Positions 7,581-12,426 of a DNA stretch of 12,426 bases are shown here, in pieces; within the stretch, counting starts at the first letter, position 1; every line of letters starts with the position of its first letter. Both the position numbers and the translations under genes were made by a program. The stretch is from Nymphaea colorata (taxonomy: Eukaryota > Streptophyta > Magnoliopsida > Nymphaeales > Nymphaeaceae): the NCBI RefSeq assembly GCF_008831285.2, contig NW_022204953.1, positions 1 through 12,426 on the forward strand, written 5' to 3'. The notes beneath the pieces are model-generated. The model was given only the letters and a program-made list of their open reading frames with translations, did not search any database and had not been told where the DNA came from.

Positions 7581-8463
7581 TTCAACTCATCGGACTAACT
7601 ACACGTGTACAAATATAGTGACTTCAACCATTTGTATCCATATAAACTTGTGATTTCAACCATTTAAATCATTCATTATAGATATAATAACAAGTGAAAT
7701 ACATTAGATTAACTATAAGGGACCAATATAGTGACTTGACTCTCATTCATTTCCAAACAGACTTCTTTTTTCAAGCCACTAAGTCATTCTATACGTATGT
7801 AACAAATGGTTACGCACATTCAATTAAATATAAGTTATCAAATATATATAAGAACAAGTAAAAATGAATCACATAATCTCTCGATTAAACATAAGTGATC
7901 AAATGTATGTAATAACAAGTGAAACACATTAAGTTACATGTAAACACCAAATGAATCACTCGAATCGCATTCATTTTCATATAAACCTATGATTTGAATT
8001 TACTAAATCATTTAATATAAACGTAACAACAGTTAAGTACATTCAATTAAATATGCGTGATCAATTGAATCACTTAAATCCCACTCGTATTGATGTGAAC
8101 TTGTGCATCGATCATTATAGATGTAACACATGTGCAACTTATCGTACAAACTAGAAAGGATCAAACTAATGCATAGGTCTCCTTTATATCCATATAAACT
8201 TGTGAGTTCTAATTATTTAAATCATTGATAATGGATGTAATAATATGTGAAACACGTTAGGTTAACTATAAGACACAAATGAATCACTCGAATCACATTC
8301 ATTTTCATACAAACTTGTGATTTCAATTCACTTAATCAAGCAACATGGATGTAACAATAAGTTAAGCACATTCAATTAAGTATGTGTGATCATTTGAATC
8401 ATTAAATCGCACTTGTATTGATACGAACTTGTAATTTCAATCCTTTAGATCGTGAACTATAGT
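7581..8463. repeat. A-type eight-monomer unit (copy 3)
   Basis: Same monomer order as the other A units, opening with TTCAACTCATCGG and ACACGTGT at 7601-7608. The final Y monomer is cut at TATAGT, where the reversed arm begins with CGTACCAATACGAG. Small losses relative to copy 2 include ACACAAATG for ACACCAAATG near 8274 and AACACATG for AACAACATG near 8127. Confidence 0.86.
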
Positions 8464-8888
8464 CGTACCAATACGAGTCAGATTTAAGTGATTCATATGA
8501 TCACGCAACTTTATTGAATGTACTTGAGTTATTGTTATATCCATGTTAAATGATTTTAGTAGATTAAATTACAAGTGAAACACATTAGGTTAACTATTGA
8601 CACCAAATGAATCCTTGTGAAGGACATCCGTATTAAGAATCATTATAATGTAACAACTAGTGAACACATTAGGTAAAGCATAAGACACCAAATGAATCAC
8701 TCAAATCTCATTTATTTTCACACAAACTTGTGATTTGAATTCACTTAATCTAGCAATATGGATGTAACAACAAGTTAAGCACATTCAATTAAGTATGTGT
8801 ATCATTTGAATCAATTAAATCGCACTTGTATTGATACGAACTTGTGATTTCAATCCTTTAGATCGTGCACTATAGTTGTAACAATAAA
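8464..8888. repeat. Residual linker in block 3 with orphan reversed arm
   Basis: The reversed fragment 8464-8566 corresponds to the outer part of the left arm of linkers 1-3, but its forward partner is missing here. At AGATT-AAATT it jumps about 100 bp ahead into the linker spacer: truncated X monomer with tag, ending near 8661. The next X (8662-8775) begins like the linker's forward X (GGTAAAGCATAAGACACC) and then continues as the seventh monomer of B (TTTATTTTCACACAAAC, TCTAGCAATATGG). It is followed by Y 8776-8889 and then C. Nearly the whole forward arm and most of B have therefore been lost. Confidence 0.85.
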
Positions 8889-9687
8889 TTCAACTCATCG
8901 ACTAACTACACGCGTTTGTATCCACATGAACATGTGATTTCAATCATTTAAATCATTCATTATATGTAACGAACTTCTGGTATCAAAGCCACTAGGTCAT
9001 TCTATACGTAAGTAAGAATGTCACGCACATTCAATTAAATACAAGTGATCAATTATATGTAATAACAAGTGAAAATGAATCACTTAATCTCTCAATTAAA
9101 TATAAGTGATCAAATCTATATAATAACAAGTGAAACACTTAGGTTACTTACAAGACACCAAATGAATCACTCCAATATCATTCATTTTCATACAAACCTA
9201 TGATTTTAATCTACTAAATCATTTAATATAGACGTAACAACAAGTTAAGACATTCAATTACGTATGTGTGATAAATGAATATTTAAATCCCACTCGTATT
9301 GATACGAACTTGTGATTTCAATTCCTTACATCGATCACCATGATGTAAGAACTAGTTCAACTTATTGAATAACTACAAGGATCAAACTAATGCATAGGTC
9401 TCCTTTATCCATACAAACTTGTAAGTTTTAATCATTGATCAAGATGTAATAACAAGTAAAACACAATAGGTTAACTACAAGACACCATATGAATCACTCG
9501 AATCTCATTTATTTTCGCACAAACTTGTGATTTCAATCTACTAAATCATTTATTATAGACGTAACAACAAGTTAAACACATTAAATTAAGTATGCATGAT
9601 TATATGAATCACTTAAATCTCACTTGTATTCGTACGAACATGTGATTTCAATCCTTTTAGAACGTTCCCTATAGATGTAACAACAAA
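8889..9687. repeat. C-type unit (copy 3)
   Basis: This copy has the same Z/X fusion as copy 1, with a further shortening at the junction (CATTATATGTAACGAACTTC near 8958-8976). The internal X and Y monomers missing from copy 2 are present. The second Z lacks about ten bases (TTTTAATCATTGATCA, with no TTTAAATCATT), a change shared with copy 4. Confidence 0.85.
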
Positions 9688-10565
9688 TTCAACTCATCGG
9701 ACTAACTACACGTGTACAAATATAGTGACTTCAACCATTTATATCCATATAAACTTGTGATTTCAACATTTAAATCATTCATTATAGATGTAATAACAAG
9801 TGAAATACATTAGATTAACTATAAGGGACCAATATAGTGACTTGACTCTCATTCATTTCCAAACGACTTCTTTTTTCAAGCCACTAAGTCATTCTATACG
9901 TATGTAACAAATGGTTACGCACATTCAATTAAATATAAGTTATCAAATGTATGTAAGAACAAGTAAAAATGAATCACATAATCTCTCGATTAAACATAAG
10001 TGATCAAATGTATGTAATAACAAGTGAAACACATTAAGTTACCTGTAAGACACCAAATGAATCACTCGAATCCATTCATTTTCATATAAACCTATGATTT
10101 GAATTTACTAAATCATTTAATATAAACGTAACAACAAGTTAAGTACATTCAATTAAATATGCGTGATCAATTGAATCACTTAAATCCCACTCGTATTGAT
10201 GTGAACTTGTGCATCGATCACTATAGATGTAACATGTTCAACTTATCGTACAAACTAGAAAGGATCAAACTAATGCATAGGTCTCCTTTATATCCATATA
10301 AACTTGTGAGTTTTAATTATTTAAATCATTGATCATGAATGTAATAAATGTGAAACACGTTAGGTTAACTATAAGACACAAATGAATCACTCGAATCACA
10401 TTCATTCATCATAAACTTGTGATTCAGTTCACTTAAATCAAGCAACATGATGTAACAATAAGTTAACACATTCAATTAAGTATGTGTGATCATTTGAATC
10501 ACTTAAATCGCACTTGTATTGATACGAACTTGTAATTTCAATCCTTTAGATCGTGCACTATAGTT
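9688..10565. repeat. A-type eight-monomer unit (copy 4)
   Basis: Same monomer order as the other A units. It opens with TTCAACTCATCGG and ACACGTGT at 9708-9715 and ends where the reversed arm starts (GTACCAATACGAG). The seventh monomer (10360-10460 region) has lost several single bases compared with copies 2 and 3, for example CATTCATTCATCATAAAC in place of a version with TTTTCATAC. Confidence 0.86.
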
Positions 10566-10987
10566 GTACCAATACGAGTCAGATTTAAGTGATTCATATG
10601 ATCACCACACTTTATTGAATGTACTTGAGTTATTGTTATATCCATGTTAAATGATTTAGTAGATTAAATTACAAGTGAAACACATTAGGTTACTATATGA
10701 CACAATGAATCCCTTGTGAAGGACATCCGTATTAAGAATCATTATAAATGTAAACAACTAGTGAAACACATTAGGTAAAGCATAAGACACCAAAAATCAC
10801 TCAATCTCATTTATTTCACACAAACTTGTGATTTGAATTCACTTAATCTAGCAATATGGATGTAACAACAAGTTAAGCACATTCAATTAAGTATGTGTAA
10901 TCATTTGAATCACTTAAATCGCACTTGTATTGATACGAACTTGTGATTTCAATCCTTTAGATCGTGCACTTAGTTGTAAACAATAAA
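10566..10987. repeat. Residual linker in block 4 with orphan reversed arm
   Basis: Same structure and same junctions as in block 3: reversed fragment 10566-10665, truncated X with tag (10714-10740), hybrid X 10763-10873, Y 10874-10988, then C. The shared junctions show a single origin for the two residual linkers. Confidence 0.85.
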
Positions 10988-11786
10988 TGCAACTCATCGA
11001 CTAACTACACGCGTTTGTATCCACATGAACATGTGATTTCATCATTTAAATCATTCATTATACATGATTCCAAACGAACTTCTGGTATCAAAGCCACTAG
11101 GTCACTCTATACGTAAGTAAGAAATAGTCACGCACATTCAACTAAATACAAGTGATCAATTAATGTAATAACAAGTGAAAATGAATCACTTAATCTCTCA
11201 ATTAAATAAAGTGATCAAATATATATAAACAAGTGAAACACGTTAGGTTACAAGACACCAAATGAATCACTCCAATATTATTCATTTTCATACAAACCTA
11301 TGATTTAATCTACTAAATCATTTAATATAGACGTAACAACAAGTTAAGAACATTCAATTACGTATGTGTGATAAAATGAATATCTTAAATCCACTCGTAT
11401 TGATACGAACTCGTGATTTCAATTCCTACATCGATCACCATGGATGTAAGAACTAGTTCAACTTATTGAATAACTACAAGGATCAAACTAATGCATAGGC
11501 TCCTTTATATCCATACAAACTTGTAAGTTTTAATCATTGATCAAAGATGTAATAACAAGTGAAACACAATAGGTTAACTACAAGACACCGAATGAATCAC
11601 TCGAATTCATTTATTTTCACACAAACTTGTGATTTCAATCTACTAAATCATTTATTATAGACGTAACAACAAGTTAAACACATTCAATTAAGTATGCATA
11701 TTATATGAATCACTTAAATCTCACTTGTATTTGTACGAACATGTGATTTCAATCCTTTTGAACGTTCCCTATATAGTAACAACAAA
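10988..11786. repeat. C-type unit (copy 4)
   Basis: Same length (799 bp) and order as copy 3, with the same shortened second Z. It begins TGCAACTCATCGACTAAC instead of TTCAACTCATCGGACTAAC and has further one-base losses, for example AATTAAATAAAGTG for AATTAAATATAAGTG near 11200. Confidence 0.85.
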
Positions 11787-12426
11787 TTCAACTCATCGGA
11801 CTAACTACACGTGTACAAATATAGTGACTTCAACCATTTGTATCCATATAAACTTGTGATTTCAACCATTAAATCATTCATTATAGATGTAAAACAAGTG
11901 AAATACATTTGATTAACTATAAGGGACCAATATAGTGACTTGACTCTCATTCATTTCAAAACGGACTTCTTTTTTCAAGCCACTAAGTCATTTATACGTA
12001 TGTAACAATGGTTACGCACATTCAATTAAATATAAGTTACAAATGTATGTAAGAACAAGTAAAAGTGAATCACATAATCTCTCGATTAAACATAAGTGAT
12101 CAAATGTATGTAAACAAATGACAATTAAGTTACATGTAAGACACCAAATGAATCACTCGAATCTCATTCATTTTCAATATAAACCTATGATTTGAATTTA
12201 ATAAATCATTTAATATAAACGTAACAACAAGTTAAGTACATTCAATTAAATATTGTGATTATTGAATCACTTAAATCCCTCGTATGATGTGAACTTGTGC
12301 ATCGATCACTATAGATGTACAACATGTTCAACTTATCGTACAAACTAAAATGATCAAACTAATGCATAGGTCTCCTTTATATCCATATAAACTTGTGAGT
12401 TTTAATTATTTAAAATCATTGATCAT
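11787..12426. repeat. Super-unit block 5, partial A unit cut by the window end
   Basis: This is the start of a fifth super-unit. It carries the A-type Z1 monomer with ACACGTGT, then X, Y, X, Y and Z monomers in the expected order. The last Z monomer ends in CATTGATCAT at the window edge, where the A unit would continue with its final X and Y. Nothing shows which super-unit type would follow. Confidence 0.85.

Larger units (their letters stand above)
7581..9687. repeat. Super-unit block 3, organisation A-residual linker-C
   Basis: This 2107-bp super-unit lacks B. It contains A (7581-8463), a residual linker (8464-8888) and C (8889-9687). It shares the same rearrangement endpoints and small variants with block 4: TACTTGAGTT for TACTTGACTT, TTGTGAAGG for TTGTTAAGG, and GGTAAAGCATAAG for GGTAAACCATAAG. 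The two blocks therefore descend from one rearranged ancestor that was itself tandemly copied. Confidence 0.85.
9688..11786. repeat. Super-unit block 4, organisation A-residual linker-C
   Basis: This 2099-bp super-unit has the same layout as block 3: A (9688-10565), residual linker (10566-10987) and C (10988-11786). It shares the diagnostic variants of block 3. It differs mainly by scattered single-base losses, for example in 10381-10460, where several doublets and triplets are shorter than in the other A units. Confidence 0.85.
1..12426. repeat. Hierarchical AT-rich satellite array, basic monomer about 115 bp
   Basis: The window is one continuous tandem array in which every stretch can be matched to other stretches. 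Monomers are mostly 113-115 bp and end in GATGTAACAACAAGT or a variant (TGTAATAACAAGT, TGTAACAACATGT). Internal landmarks recur at fixed phase: CACCAAATGAATCAC near base 27, ATCTCATTCATTTTCA near base 46, AAACTTGTGATTTCAA near base 65, and AAATCATT near base 87. Three monomer classes differ in their first 20-30 bases: X, Y and Z, as defined in the summary. The order Z-X-Y-X-Y-Z-X-Y holds throughout, apart from deletions and the linker modules. Stops are frequent in all frames and no gene-like reading frame is present. The array runs off both ends. I do not recognise the family. Centromeric, pericentromeric or other heterochromatic location is inference only. Confidence 0.95.

Noticed and set aside
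1-12426. CRISPR array
   Set aside because: The 60- to 115-bp periodicities are contiguous related monomers with no short constant repeat separated by unique spacers.
1-12426. Telomeric repeat tract or LTR retrotransposon within the satellite
   Set aside because: I found no runs of TTTAGGG or TTAGGG, no long terminal repeats, primer-binding site, polypurine tract or retrotransposon protein frames.

Overview
The whole window is non-coding, AT-rich tandem-repeat (satellite) DNA. I found no gene, RNA gene, transposon, CRISPR array or telomeric repeat. The AT richness, multi-level hierarchy, and internal duplications, inversions and deletions suggest heterochromatic satellite DNA of a eukaryote. 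A plant is my best guess, held weakly, because I do not recognise the family. Neither edge of the array is inside the window.

Three levels of organisation are visible. Level 1 is a monomer of about 115 bp, usually ending in a motif like GATGTAACAACAAGT. It has three classes by its first bases: X (GAAACACATTAGGTTA), Y (TAAGCACATTCAATTAA) and Z (TCAACTCATCGG or TCAACTTATTGAAC). Level 2 is an eight-monomer unit in the fixed order Z-X-Y-X-Y-Z-X-Y, about 0.8-0.97 kb unless altered. It has three versions: A (Z1 carries ACACGTGT), B (Z1 carries ACACGCATTCAAA) and C (first Z and X fused by a deletion, with CGCGTTTGTATCCACATGAA). Level 3 is a super-unit running from A to the next A.

The level-3 layout is: block 1 = A-linker-B-C (1-3031); block 2 = A-linker-B-linker-B-C (3032-7580); block 3 = A-residual linker-C (7581-9687); block 4 = the same as block 3 (9688-11786); block 5 = start of A (11787-12426). 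The A-to-A spacings are 3031, 4549, 2107 and 2099 bp. These lengths are explained by a tandem duplication of about 1.49 kb in block 2 and loss of B plus half of the linker in blocks 3 and 4.

The most distinctive element is the linker between A and B. It is a large inverted repeat made of the array's own monomers: about 1.6 monomers in reverse orientation, an internal hairpin and a 27-bp tag not seen elsewhere, then the same monomers in forward orientation. It is present at 888-1238, 3914-4381 and 5398-5870, and only its reversed arm survives at 8464-8566 and 10566-10665. A second, much smaller inverted segment lies inside every B unit. No functional system can be claimed. The interest is structural and evolutionary: a hierarchical satellite that contains its own inversions and records successive unequal exchanges.
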